Part shown: one piece after another, positions 31,014-39,553 of the stretch | How positions within the stretch are numbered: the stretch's first letter is position 1 | Layout of the letters: every line of letters begins with the position of its first letter | Source of the DNA: Arthrobacter sp. 31Y | Lineage (GTDB): Bacteria; Actinomycetota; Actinomycetes; Actinomycetales; Micrococcaceae | NCBI RefSeq assembly: GCF_000526335.1 | Contig: NZ_JAFW01000001.1 | Span: 3,348,001 to 3,412,000 of the forward strand | Length of the DNA stretch: 64,000 nucleotides | Direction of reading: 5' to 3' | Program-made: the position numbers and the translations under genes | The notes under the pieces: generated by a model | The model's input: the letters and a program-made list of their open reading frames with translations, nothing else | Told to the model about the DNA's origin: nothing | The model's database searches: none

Positions 31014-32496
31014 CGCGCACTACCTTTTCTTCGAGGGCGGCCAGGAACTCCGCTGACCAGTGATCGACGTCGTGGTCCAGGATCTGCTTGCGCATCAGCT
31101 TCATGCGCCGGCGCGCTTCCTTGGGATCCAGGGTGATGGCCTTAAGGACTGTCGACTTGAGGCCATCGATGTCGTGCGGATTGATCAGGAACGCCTGCTT
31201 GAGCTGATCGGCAGCGCCGGCGAACTCGCTGAGGACCAACGCGCCGTCGTCGTTTTGGCGCGCGGTGACATATTCCTTGGCAACCAGGTTCATCCCGTCG
31301 CGCAGCGCCGTGACCAGCATGACGTCCGCCGCGAGGTACAACGCCACCATTTCCTCCACCGGGTAGCTGTGGTGCAAGTAGCGGACAGCCGTGTTCTGGA
31401 TGGTGTCGTAGGTGCCGTTGATGTGGCCCACGGTGCCTTCAATCTCCTCGCGGAGCAGCCTGTACTGTTCCACCCGCTCCCGGCTGGGACTGGCCACCTG
31501 GATGAGGGTGGCATCCTCCACTTTGATGTGGCCGTCAGCCAGGAGTTCCTCGAAAGCCTTAAGACGGTGCCGGATGCCCTTGGTGTAGTCCAGCCGGTCC
31601 ACGCCCAGGAGGATGGTCTTGGGGTTGCCCAAGTCCTTGCGGATCTGCTGGGCGCGTTCAATGATGTCCGGCCGGTCGGCGAGCTCGCGGATCTGGGCAA
31701 CATCGATGGAAATCGGGAAGGCCTGTGCCCTGGCGATGTGCGTTACTTCGCCGTTGGGACCCTTGACGTGGACTTGCTGCTGCTTGACGCTGGCGCCCAG
31801 GAAGCGGCGTGCGGAACGCATGAAGTTACCGGCATCGCTGGGTCGCTGGAAGCCCAGAAGGTCCGCGCCGAGCAATCCGTCAATAATCTCCCGGCGCCAC
31901 GGCAGCTGGGCGAAAATCTCCGGCGGAGGGAACGGGATGTGGTTGAAAAAGCCAATCTTGAGGTCCGGGCGTGACTCCCGCAGCAGCCTGGGAACCAGCT
32001 GGAGCTGGTAGTCCTGTACCCAGACAGTGGCGCCGTCCGCTGCATGGCGGGCGACGGCGTCGGCGAACTTCCGGTTGACCTTGCGGTAGGAATCCCACCA
32101 CGTACGGTGGAACTCCGGTGGCGCAATGACGTCGTGGTAAAGAGGCCAAATGGTCGCGTTGGAGAAGCCCTCGTAGAAGAGTTCAACGTCATCGCTGCTC
32201 AACTGAACCGGGATAAGGTCCATGCCTTCGTGGCTGAACGGACGCACAGTCTCGTCCGGGGCGCCATGCCAACCCACCCACGCGCCGTCGGACTTTGTCA
32301 TCATCGGCGCGAGCGCTGTGACCAGTCCGCCGGGCGAGCGACGCCAGCCGCTTTCTTTGTTGTCATCGCTGATGCGATCCACCGGCAACCTGTTGGAGAC
32401 CACCATGAAATCGAACGTGGTGGCCGTGGGCTTCTTCGTTGGAGAAGCCTTGGTGCCTTGTTCGGTACTGAGTTTGTCGCTTGCCGGATCCTGCAT
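31003..32496 (-). CDS. otsA: Alpha,alpha-trehalose-phosphate synthase
   Basis: A 497-residue GT20 enzyme making trehalose-6-phosphate from UDP-glucose and glucose-6-phosphate. Visible family blocks are [62 protein letters not shown] and [15 protein letters not shown]. The frame extends to 32919, but the conserved protein starts at ATG 32496 with AGGGAG 6 bases upstream; the extension is antisense to the next gene. Its first 25 residues are a variable hydrophilic leader. Confidence 0.95.
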   Translation of the reverse strand: MQDPASDKLSTEQGTKASPTKKPTATTFDFMVVSNRLPVDRISDDNKESGWRRSPGGLVTALAPMMTKSDGAWVGWHGAPDETVRPFSHEGMDLIPVQLSSDDVELFYEGFSNATIWPLYHDVIAPPEFHRTWWDSYRKVNRKFADAVARHAADGATVWVQDYQLQLVPRLLRESRPDLKIGFFNHIPFPPPEIFAQLPWRREIIDGLLGADLLGFQRPSDAGNFMRSARRFLGASVKQQQVHVKGPNGEVTHIARAQAFPISIDVAQIRELADRPDIIERAQQIRKDLGNPKTILLGVDRLDYTKGIRHRLKAFEELLADGHIKVEDATLIQVASPSRERVEQYRLLREEIEGTVGHINGTYDTIQNTAVRYLHHSYPVEEMVALYLAADVMLVTALRDGMNLVAKEYVTARQNDDGALVLSEFAGAADQLKQAFLINPHDIDGLKSTVLKAITLDPKEARRRMKLMRKQILDHDVDHWSAEFLAALEEKVVRDDS

Positions 32497-32673
32497 TAAC
32501 GCTCCCTGGGGTTGCTGTGACTCAGCTCCCAGCCTACTAGCGGAATCATCCCGGGCACTTGATCGTTCAACAACCGGGTCACGAGGTATGGGCAAACCTT
32601 CAAGTTTGCTCCCGTAAACTGACCCCGTTGCCCTAGCTAATTGCACTTTGACGTCGAATACCCCGAGGAACTG

Positions 32674-33552
32674 ATGAGCCCCGCAAACGAACCACGCCTG
32701 TCCAAGGCCGAAAAGACCGCCCAGGCGCGGGAGAAAGCGCGCGCAATCCGCGAAGAACAGCTGAAAAAGGAGAAGCGGAACAAGCTTCTTGTCGGCTGGG
32801 GCATTGTGGTGGCCGTGGTGGTCATTATCGCTGTGGTTGCGTTTGTGGTTGTTGGCAATGTGCAGAACAACGCCCCTGTGGCCGATCAGGGTCCGACGCC
32901 GGCCAACGGCAACGTGCACGGCGGTGTGACGTTGCTGGCCAACACCGAAGTGGTGAAATCGGAACCTGCCACCGTCAACGTGGCCGACGTTCCGGCTCCC
33001 CTTGAGACCAAGCCGGCTACGGTCACCGCGCCGGGTGCCGAGGCCGAGGCAGGCAAGCCCGTCAAGGTTGTTGCCTACATCGACTTCATCTGCCCTGTGT
33101 GCAAGCAGTTCGAGACCGCCTACGGCGAATCGCTCACGAACCTTCGCAACGAAGGCAAGATCTCCGTCGAGTACCGTGCCCTCGGCTTCCTGGACCGCCA
33201 GTCCACCACCAACTACTCCTCACGCGCAGCCAACGCTGCCGCCTGTGTAGTGAACTCCTCGCCGGAGAAGTACGCGGAATTCTTCAACCTGCTCTTCGAG
33301 CGCCAGCCGGCTGAAGGCGGAGCGGGCATCTCCGACAACGACCTTAAGAAAATGGCCACCGAAATCGGTGCGGCCAACATTGACTCCTGCATCGACAGCA
33401 AGCAGTTCCGTCCGTGGGTGAAGGTTGCCACCCAGGAAGCTGCGGCAATCGGCGTCACGGGAACACCCACCGTGTTCATCGACGGAAAGCAGTGGGACGG
33501 CAGATCCGACCTGAACGCCGAGATCCAGACGGCAATCACCGCCAAGGGCTAA
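32674..33552 (+). CDS. Membrane-anchored DsbA-family thioredoxin-fold protein
   Basis: A 292-residue protein. It has a charged cytoplasmic N-terminus with coiled-coil character (KAEKTAQAREKARAIREEQLKKEKR), one membrane helix (LVGWGIVVAVVVIIAVVAFVVV), a linker, then a thioredoxin/DsbA fold outside the cell. The active site is CPVC (Cys140, Cys143) in YIDFICPVCKQFE, and the cis-Pro loop is GTPTVFIDG. It probably forms or isomerises disulfides in exported proteins. ATG 32674 has GAGGAA just upstream. A strong terminator follows. Confidence 0.9.
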   Translation: MSPANEPRLSKAEKTAQAREKARAIREEQLKKEKRNKLLVGWGIVVAVVVIIAVVAFVVVGNVQNNAPVADQGPTPANGNVHGGVTLLANTEVVKSEPATVNVADVPAPLETKPATVTAPGAEAEAGKPVKVVAYIDFICPVCKQFETAYGESLTNLRNEGKISVEYRALGFLDRQSTTNYSSRAANAAACVVNSSPEKYAEFFNLLFERQPAEGGAGISDNDLKKMATEIGAANIDSCIDSKQFRPWVKVATQEAAAIGVTGTPTVFIDGKQWDGRSDLNAEIQTAITAKG

Positions 33553-33572
33553 TTCCCGCGGAATGCACGACG

Positions 33573-33616
33573 GCGGCCGGTCACCCTTTGCGGGTGGCCG
33601 GCCGCTGCTGTTTTTG
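33573..33616 (+). terminator. Terminator after the DsbA-like gene
   Basis: GCGGCCGGTCACCC (33573-33586) pairs with GGGTGGCCGGCCGC (33592-33605) over 14 bp with one wobble, followed by TGCTGTTTTTG. The 170 bases after it hold short direct repeats (CGTCCG(T/C)TTGGCGGC) and no gene. Confidence 0.88.
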
Positions 33617-33717
33617 CCGGTCAGGTCTTTGCTCTGACTGGGTGGCTTGGTGGCTGTTTGGCTGCTGTTTCGCGTCCGTTTGGCGGCTGTTTTGCGTCCG
33701 CTTGGCGGCGAATTTCG

Positions 33718-33748
33718 TTGACGGGGATGGTCTGGGCTAACCTTATCT
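33718..33748 (+). promoter_or_regulatory. Possible tRNA-Thr promoter
   Basis: TTGACG at 33718-33723 is a good -35. The -10 is less clear within TAACCTTATCT (33738-33748). The position, about 40 bases before the tRNA, fits. Confidence 0.4.
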
Positions 33749-33786
33749 AGCGCTGTTTTGCGCTTTGCTTCGGGTAACCGAAGCGC

Positions 33787-33863
33787 GCCTCCTTAGCTCA
33801 GTTGGCCAGAGCACCGCTCTTGTAAAGCGGGGGTCGTCGGTTCGAATCCGACAGGGGGCTCCA
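33787..33863 (+). tRNA. tRNA-Thr (anticodon TGT)
   Basis: A full cloverleaf: acceptor GCCTCCT/AGGGGGC, D-arm AGCTCAGTTGGCCAGAGC, anticodon arm CCGCTCTTGTAAAGCGG with TGT, T-arm GTCGGTTCGAATCCGAC, and encoded CCA at 33861-33863. Anticodon TGT reads ACA (Thr). Confidence 0.96.
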
Positions 33864-33864
33864 C

Positions 33865-33911
33865 GAACCCCTCCATTCCGGCGATTTTACCCGGAACGGA
33901 GGGGTTTTTTC
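33865..33911 (+). terminator. tRNA-Thr terminator
   Basis: AACCCCTCC-ATTCCGG pairs with CCGGA-ACGGAGGGGTT, followed by a T-run (TTTTTT). After it, 33912-34179 holds no gene; an ACTACACG direct repeat occurs there (about 33931 and 33943). Confidence 0.88.
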
Positions 33912-34179
33912 GTGTCTGAAATGCGGGGGACTACACGTTTACTACACGCTTTCAAGAAAGCGGACGACACCAGCGGGCGCCCCAGCTGCATAGAGGGAAC
34001 CATGCAGTCAGAGAAGAAGGCCCTGAGGCCTGCGACGGACTGAGACAACGCAGGGACACTCGGGAATACCAATAGGGCCGCCTCGGCCGTGTGACTTGCG
34101 GCGCCGGCGCCCTCTCTGAAGACTGGGGAGCCAAGCACGGGCCGAGGCCCGTTAGGCGTCTAACTTTGGGGGATCGGAA

Positions 34180-34410
34180 ATGCTGGGACAGAGAATGTAT
34201 GCGTGGCGGCGGCCGCTGTGGCCAATCACCTTGGCTATCGTCGTGGCCGACCTCGTCATTTGGTTCCTACTGATCAACGATGTCACAGGCGGTGACCCAA
34301 CCCTTGGGAATGTTGCGTTCGTGGTGACGATTGTTTGGCTCGTCCTGGGTCAGTTCATTGGTCCGAAACTCCAGACCAACAGAACCGCGGACCAGACGCC
34401 CGAAGTCTGA
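34180..34410 (+). CDS. Small membrane protein, unknown
   Basis: A 76-residue protein with two predicted membrane helices (WPITLAIVVADLVIWFLLI and VAFVVTIVWLVLGQFIGP). A GGGGGATCGG stretch just upstream may serve as ribosome site. No family recognised. It lies in the accessory stretch after tRNA-Thr. Confidence 0.5.
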   Translation: MLGQRMYAWRRPLWPITLAIVVADLVIWFLLINDVTGGDPTLGNVAFVVTIVWLVLGQFIGPKLQTNRTADQTPEV

Positions 34411-34537
34411 CCGTTCGATTCGGGCGGTCAGGCATGACGGGTACGGGCTTCACACTGAGTCTGGCTATGCGGCAACCATGGCGAGAGTACATGTGGCATC
34501 TTGCGGGGGAGATAGCGGGTACGCGTAGGATCGTCCC

Positions 34538-34726
34538 ATGGGGACCAAGGGCACAACCAAATCATTCGCTGTTCTAGCAGGGTTGTTGGTGGCAGCGTTT
34601 TCGTTTTTTGCCGCACTATGGGTGAACGGAAACATCCCTCTGCCAGCGGCCACGGCCACTTCATTTATTCTCGGTGTGGCAACGTTTATAGCAACCAACA
34701 AAGGCGCCGCTAGGAAATCCAACTAG
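34538..34726 (+). CDS. Small membrane protein, unknown
   Basis: A 62-residue protein with two hydrophobic helices (SFAVLAGLLVAAFSFFAALWV and ATATSFILGVATFIA) and a basic C-terminus (KGAARKSN). TAGGAT lies about 9 bases before the ATG. No family recognised; hydrophobic pattern and codon use favour a real gene. Confidence 0.5.
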   Translation: MGTKGTTKSFAVLAGLLVAAFSFFAALWVNGNIPLPAATATSFILGVATFIATNKGAARKSN

Positions 34727-34775
34727 CAGGGATGTAACGCTCGGCCGATCCACGCCGTGCCAGCACGAGAGACCT

Positions 34776-35501
34776 ATGCCTACCCTCGAACCCAGGAACC
34801 AGAGCCGCCACTCGAATGAATCGCGCGTCCTGATTCAGGACGTGATCCCGTACGAGGTGGCCGAAAGCCTTGAAATGCTGCAAGGGCCGGGGGAGGGGTG
34901 CCTAAAGCTCCTGCAGCACGTTTACTGGGGGCCGGGGGCTGATTGGTCATTCGTCGGTGGAGCGCCTGGCTCTGGCCGGCACCCGTCGTGGCCGCGCTTG
35001 GACGGCCAGGACTGCTTGGGCTGCGTTGGCGCTGCTCTCTGGTCAGAACCCCACGTGGATCAGCGCGTCGGAGAAGTCCCGGTTGAAGAGTCGACTGCGT
35101 GAGCTGGACGCCGACGCCGTTTGTGTTCTTGCCCGGAATAAGGACAAGACCCATCGCTATAGGGCGACTTCGGACGGGCTGGCCGCACTCAATGATCACC
35201 TGATCCCCAGTGGTGCCTCGGCCATGCGCGAGGAATCCATTGCAGGGACCTTTGGGATGGCAGGCGGGAGCGGGACCGCCGAAGGCTATGTGATGATCGG
35301 TGACGTATCCGCCCTCGCGGACGCGTTCGGCCTGGTTGGAGATCCCGACGGCAACGCCATCATCCATGAAGTCGATTTGCATGAACCCTTTGCCTACGGC
35401 CGGGCGCCGGTGGCAGCCATCGCCGTGGACCTCATGGACTCACTGGCAACCCGCGAACGCAGCGCGGACAACGCGTCATCAACGAACTCCTTCATGTCTG
35501 A
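34776..35501 (+). pseudogene. Deleted and frameshifted remnant of a two-gene actinobacterial locus
   Basis: The first frame (34776 to about 34945) encodes a familiar N-terminal block, VIPYEVAESLEMLQGPGEG...HVYWGPGA, that then turns into non-conserved sequence. A different frame from about 34945 continues with the interior of a second protein (RGRAWTARTAWAALALLSGQ, SLATRERSA). At about 35467 a one-base loss shifts the frame. Restoring it gives RVINELLHV and a stop at 35499-35501, a natural-looking C-terminus. The simplest reading is an internal deletion that joined two neighbouring genes plus a frameshift. Function is unknown. Confidence 0.6.
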
Positions 35502-35518
35502 ACCTGAACAGTCCAGCC

Positions 35519-36304
35519 TTATGCTTTGCCTGGTGCCGGTATGTGCTGGCGGATCAGGAGTGACAACTTGGCGGGCGACTGCAACCCTTTGAAGGGTTGT
35601 ATGCGGTTTGCGTTGGCCAGTGCGACGATTTCATGAAGTGCGGCGGCGGCGTGCTTACGGTCCCCGCGGCCTGCCAATCGCACGTCCGTGTACTCCCATT
35701 TACTGAGGGCGTCTTTGTGCTCGTGAACGATCTCCATCAAGGTGGAGACGTCGGCCAGGTCTTTGTCTGCTTTTCGGGATTTCCATGCGAGGGCCTTCAG
35801 GATCAAGGCCGCTTCAACGTCGGGAACTGGAACTGTGAAATGCAAGTCACCCCCTCCGTACAACATCACCTTGGTTTCTACGACGAGGTGGCTTGAGTTC
35901 AACGCAAGTCCAAGGCCCGGTATGGTATCGAATCTGCGCCCGTTGAGGATCTCAGTCTTGCCGGTCCCTGTGCGTGGCACCAGCAAGTCGATGTGAATTT
36001 CCTGGTCTTCGTCGCGCCGGATGTAGTGGTTGCCTTCGGCCGCTTCATAGCCTTGGTCCAGAATGCGCTCGTGCAGAGCCTGGCCGGCAGCTGTGGCCTG
36101 TTTGATACCAGCGTCGGCGTCGGCGGTGGTCCGTTGCATGGCAGCCTCCGTTGGGTAGACGTGAAACAGCAGTTGGACCATATGTCCGCCCACAATGCGG
36201 TATTCGTCGTAATCCAGGCCGGCCGCGGCGTCGGCGACGTCGGCCAGCGCCCGATACCCGAGATTAGCTGCGTTGGACATGGAGATGACATTGATGGTCT
36301 TCAT
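35519..36304 (-). CDS. Nucleotidyltransferase, AbiEii-toxin-like
   Basis: A 261-residue protein with polymerase-beta nucleotidyltransferase features: YRIVGGHMVQLLFHV followed by RTTADADAGI (the R-T-x-D-x-D pattern of AbiEii/AbiGii) and a third acidic site in EIHIDLLVP. It is coupled by an ATGA overlap to the HTH gene upstream, the gene order of AbiE type IV toxin-antitoxin pairs. The toxin would nucleotidylate an RNA or protein target; this is inferred from family and context. Its 3' end lies 17 bases from the decayed gene on the other strand. Confidence 0.7.
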   Translation of the reverse strand: MKTINVISMSNAANLGYRALADVADAAAGLDYDEYRIVGGHMVQLLFHVYPTEAAMQRTTADADAGIKQATAAGQALHERILDQGYEAAEGNHYIRRDEDQEIHIDLLVPRTGTGKTEILNGRRFDTIPGLGLALNSSHLVVETKVMLYGGGDLHFTVPVPDVEAALILKALAWKSRKADKDLADVSTLMEIVHEHKDALSKWEYTDVRLAGRGDRKHAAAALHEIVALANANRIQPFKGLQSPAKLSLLIRQHIPAPGKA

Positions 36305-37290
36305 CGAGCAGCTTTCGCCACGATGACTTTGCGGAGCTGGTCAGCTGCCTCTTGGATGTCGACAGCGTCCCCGGCCAAGACGTCCCGGAGCGTGATCAGC
36401 GGGTCGGCCAAGGGGATCCCCTCCGAGTGGTGCACCAGGGACGCGGTGGCCCACAGGGTGAAGTCTTCAGGGACGGTGGTGATAAGCGTTGCTTCCTCCG
36501 GAGTCGCGGGGGCGAAGCCGGCATCGGTGAAATCCACGGCTTCATGGACGTAGACGACGGCGCTGTCCGGCAACCGCCAGGGCGCGTAAAAGTCCGCCGC
36601 AGCGTCCCCGGAGACCAAAGGTGATGCGCCCAGCTCGGTGGCGTATTCGGCGGCCTTCTTGGCTTGCTCAGCAGTGGAATCCAGCCCATACCAATAAGAC
36701 GTCACGCCCCGGGGCCCCGGGTAGTTGGCCAGCAACGATGTGATGATGGCGTCAACGTCGTGGGCGTGCCAGCCCCACTGATCGCGGTCGACAAAAGCCC
36801 CCAGCGTTTTCAGGTGCTTGTTCACCGCCGGCTGGCTAATGCCGGCCGCTGCTGCGAGCTCCTGCTGCGTTTGTGGCCCGTCGGCGAGGGCCAAGGCACG
36901 CAGGAGTGCCCACCGGCCCCACGGCGCCCGCCCGTGGGTCTTCCCAAGGGCTTTGGGCTTATGGCGTGGTTCCAGGCGCTGAACACCGCCGATGATGACT
37001 GAGACCGGAGCGATGGTAATAAGGTCCACCTTGTCCTGGAGAGCCGCTTCGGTGAGTCGCTCGGTTGGGCGGAACGTGACAATCAGCGTCCGAGTCTCAC
37101 GTTCAAGGATGGCCCGCAGCTTACTGGGCGTCGGGGGAGTGGCCGCCAGCTGCGCCTTCACTTCCCGGACGCTGCTATCCGGGAGCGTCAAAGACAGTGC
37201 ATCGAGGTTGCCGCCCGTGATCCGTACGTCCGCTTCGCGCAACAGCAACATCGCCTGCGAGAGGATCAGGTCCTGTTCCATTTCGTTCAT
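36301..37290 (-). CDS. HTH protein, AbiEi-antitoxin-like
   Basis: About 329 residues, with a winged HTH in the middle (GPQTQQELAAAAGISQPAVNKHLKTLG, residues about 140-165), preceded by a domain with REVKAQLAATPPTPSKLRAIL and followed by a C-terminal domain (YWYGLDSTAEQAKKAAEYA, SGDAAADFYAPWRLPDSAVVYV). It probably represses its own operon and neutralises the partner. ATG 37290 or 37281 is preferred over 37314, because the AACCTA dyads overlap the longer N-terminus. HTH in the middle rather than at the N-terminus differs from classical AbiEi. Confidence 0.65.
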   Translation of the reverse strand: MNEMEQDLILSQAMLLLREADVRITGGNLDALSLTLPDSSVREVKAQLAATPPTPSKLRAILERETRTLIVTFRPTERLTEAALQDKVDLITIAPVSVIIGGVQRLEPRHKPKALGKTHGRAPWGRWALLRALALADGPQTQQELAAAAGISQPAVNKHLKTLGAFVDRDQWGWHAHDVDAIITSLLANYPGPRGVTSYWYGLDSTAEQAKKAAEYATELGASPLVSGDAAADFYAPWRLPDSAVVYVHEAVDFTDAGFAPATPEEATLITTVPEDFTLWATASLVHHSEGIPLADPLITLRDVLAGDAVDIQEAADQLRKVIVAKAAR

Positions 37291-37294
37291 CCAT

Positions 37295-37346
37295 AACCTA
37301 GGTTGGGTTGTCAAATAACAATAGCCGGGAAAACCTAACTTAGGTT
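37295..37346. promoter_or_regulatory. Two AACCTA dyads upstream of the AbiE-like pair
   Basis: AACCTAGGTTGGGTT at 37295-37309 and AACCTAACTTAGGTT at 37332-37346 agree at 12 of 15 positions; the second is a perfect palindrome around its central base. They lie directly upstream of the HTH gene and also before the amber-interrupted gene on the other strand. AbiEi proteins bind inverted repeats at their own promoter, so these are likely operators. Confidence 0.6.
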
Positions 37347-37359
37347 ATAAGCGTGGCGG

Positions 37360-38658
37360 GTGTGGGCCCAGGGCCGGCCGGCGGAATGGGCGACCGAGGT
37401 ACGTGTCACCAAACTCAACAGCACCCTTCCCGAGCTCTTCGAGAAGTTGATACCGCTCGATTGGGGCTACCGGTGGCTTCTCTTGGAGACGACCAACCCG
37501 GAGTGGACGGCCGTGGTGGACAACTCCTGGCAGGGGTCCAACCTGGGTTCAGAGTTGAGTTGTCACTTCCCTGACGCCCGGGGCATCATAACCGTTGAAG
37601 TCGAGGATGAGCCGCGGAGCATGAAACGCTTAGATGGTGAACATAAGCGGGGCCGCTGGGGCTCCCGCACCCTCACAGTCCATGACAAAGACGGGTTAAA
37701 GCGGTACCTCAGCCTCAGCAACTCTGAGCCGTGGAAGTTCAGCCAGAACGGGGGGCCCTACGACTTCTAGGTCACCTCCAAGTACGAGGAATCGAAGACG
37801 ACGGACCGGTTCACTCACGAGATGCTCGTCGACTACTGCCGTCACCTTGGGTTGGAACCTTTCGAGGACGACTTCTACGTCCCGACCGGACGCGCAGTGT
37901 TGGTCGAGCTTTACGGCGCTACGCATAAGCGGGAGGGGCGCACCTTGGCAGAAGCCAGGGCAGGGTACGAAGATCTGACCCGGCCCACATGTGACGTGCC
38001 CGTGGAATGGAAGCAACTCAATCCGTCCGATGCCTACCCGCCCTATGATGAGGCGTTCCCGACGACCGGGTACTAGCGCTTCGCCAAGCCGACCCCGTGG
38101 GATGCCGCCCGGGCTGATTTTGAGCAAAGCTTGCAGCGGTACAGCTCCCACTCGGTGGACGTTTCCCTGAGCGTCGGCCTCGATGAGCATGGGACTCTCG
38201 TTTACCCGCTGTTCGAGATCACTAATCCGCGACACGATGTTTTGGTAGCCCCGACACTGCTTGAAGCACCCCCAGCGGTCCGCGAGTACGTTGCAGCGCT
38301 TATCAGCGCCCCGCACGAGGAGTTCAACGGCAAGTCCGTCTACGAAGCGTTCTATCCGAACAAGAAGCAGATGGCCGTCATCCGGAAGCTCTACAAGGAC
38401 GATGGCCTGTATCCCTTCGACCAGCCATCGGACAGCGTCTACTTCGCGCTGGCACTGGACAGAATGGTCCGCATGACAACCAACCTGAAGCTCACATCCG
38501 AGCTCGTGGACTGGCAAAATGCGCTTGCCCAGACAACACCTAAGGAGCCGGCTGCACCGGAGAAACGAAGCCACTCAATATCCTGGGACGTCCGGTTGCA
38601 CATCCAGGAGAACGAGAACGCCATCTGGAACGCCGACCTCGACGACCGCCGCGTGTGA
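37360..38658 (+). pseudogene. Unknown protein gene interrupted by two in-frame TAG codons
   Basis: One reading frame runs from a GTG at 37360 to TGA at 38656-38658 (432 sense codons), broken only by TAG at 37768-37770 (after GGPYDF) and TAG at 38074-38076 (after FPTTGY). All three segments have normal protein composition (PLDWGYRWLLLETTNPEW; MLVDYCRHLGLEPFEDDFYVPTG; KKQMAVIRKLYKDDGLYPFDQPSDSVYFALALDRM). Each TAG could arise from TAC or TAT (Tyr) by one change. No family recognised. The start is uncertain. It is most likely a pseudogene in a decaying island. Confidence 0.65.
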
Positions 38659-38662
38659 CCCC

Positions 38663-39553
38663 TTAGGCAAGAGGGTCCTTAGGATATTGGTGATTCCCGG
38701 CGACGAAGTCTGCGGGGCAGTTGTCGTCCATGGCGTCCACGCCGGTGCTGGTGTCCCATTGGTGGAAAATGGCGCACGGAAATGCATCTGCGAGAACGGT
38801 GCGGGAAGGTACGTCGAGCTGTTCAGTCACAATGACATCCCTGAACTGGGCGAACAGGGCGTCGGGGGATTGACCGAGCCGTCGAGGCAAGGTCGAGGGG
38901 ACAACCAGAAGGTCCGCTTCGGTTTCGCGAAGGTGTTGAAGCAGGCACTGATCCGACAGGCTGTCGTAATCGTTGAGCAAATCCACGGTCCCTCCGGCGG
39001 TCAGGACCGCCCACAAATCGAGAAGCGACTCTGGGTGCACGATGCTGGAGAGTCCCAAGGACGTCCGGTTGGAGAGGGTGAATCGCTTTTCCGCGCCCGC
39101 AAGGAGGTCAATAAATTGCTGCTCATTCATGGGATCGACGGGCTGACTGGACCTGTGATGCATCCACAGAGACGCGACCGGAGAAGGATGACCTGTGGGC
39201 GCTCCGGACGTAGTGGCAGCCTTGATGTAGTCGCCCTCGGGATGCATGAAGCCGGTAACCCCTTCGAGGATGGCGTGCGCAGGTAACGGTCCGCCGTGAG
39301 TGGACTGGAAGGGAAAGGCCGCGGCCCCAAGTGCCCATAGCGCGGACGTAGCGGCCACTGTTTCCGGGCCCGGGATGGCATCGAAGGCGACCAGTTCGCC
39401 TGCCCGGATGCCTTTCAGTTGCATTGCCAGGGCCCCGGTTTGAATCTGCCCGTCGAGGGCCGCATACGGGAAGTCGTTGCACCTCCAGCGGATTGCAGCC
39501 TTGCCAGGATCGTGCTTGGCAATGTCATGAATGGCTGAAACGAGGGGATGCAC
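38663..39553 (-). CDS. ANL-superfamily (AMP-binding) N-domain-like protein, short
   Basis: A 296-residue protein resembling the N-terminal domain of acyl-CoA synthetases/NRPS adenylation domains: AAIRWRCNDFPYAALDGQIQ, GIRAGELVAF, TSALWALGAAAFPFQ, then TTSGAPTGHPSP where the P-loop TSGTTGxPKG would be, and LLDLWAVLTAGGTVDLL. The C-terminal domain and most catalytic residues are missing, at 296 against about 500 residues. It may be a non-catalytic or carrier-independent adenylation relative. It begins with GTG inside the end of the flavin monooxygenase gene (29-base overlap) and is the last gene of the leftward operon. Confidence 0.6.
   Translation of the reverse strand: MHPLVSAIHDIAKHDPGKAAIRWRCNDFPYAALDGQIQTGALAMQLKGIRAGELVAFDAIPGPETVAATSALWALGAAAFPFQSTHGGPLPAHAILEGVTGFMHPEGDYIKAATTSGAPTGHPSPVASLWMHHRSSQPVDPMNEQQFIDLLAGAEKRFTLSNRTSLGLSSIVHPESLLDLWAVLTAGGTVDLLNDYDSLSDQCLLQHLRETEADLLVVPSTLPRRLGQSPDALFAQFRDVIVTEQLDVPSRTVLADAFPCAIFHQWDTSTGVDAMDDNCPADFVAGNHQYPKDPLA

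Noticed and set aside
31003..32919. Longer OtsA reading back to 32919
   Set aside because: The added 140 residues are antisense to the DsbA-like gene and lie upstream of a good ribosome site at ATG 32496.
33931..33950. ACTACACG direct repeat after tRNA-Thr as a phage attachment site
   Set aside because: No integrase and no second copy of the tRNA end were found in the window, so the idea cannot be supported.
37768..38076. Genome-wide recoding of TAG
   Set aside because: Many clearly intact genes in the window, including glgB, end in TAG, so TAG is a normal stop here.
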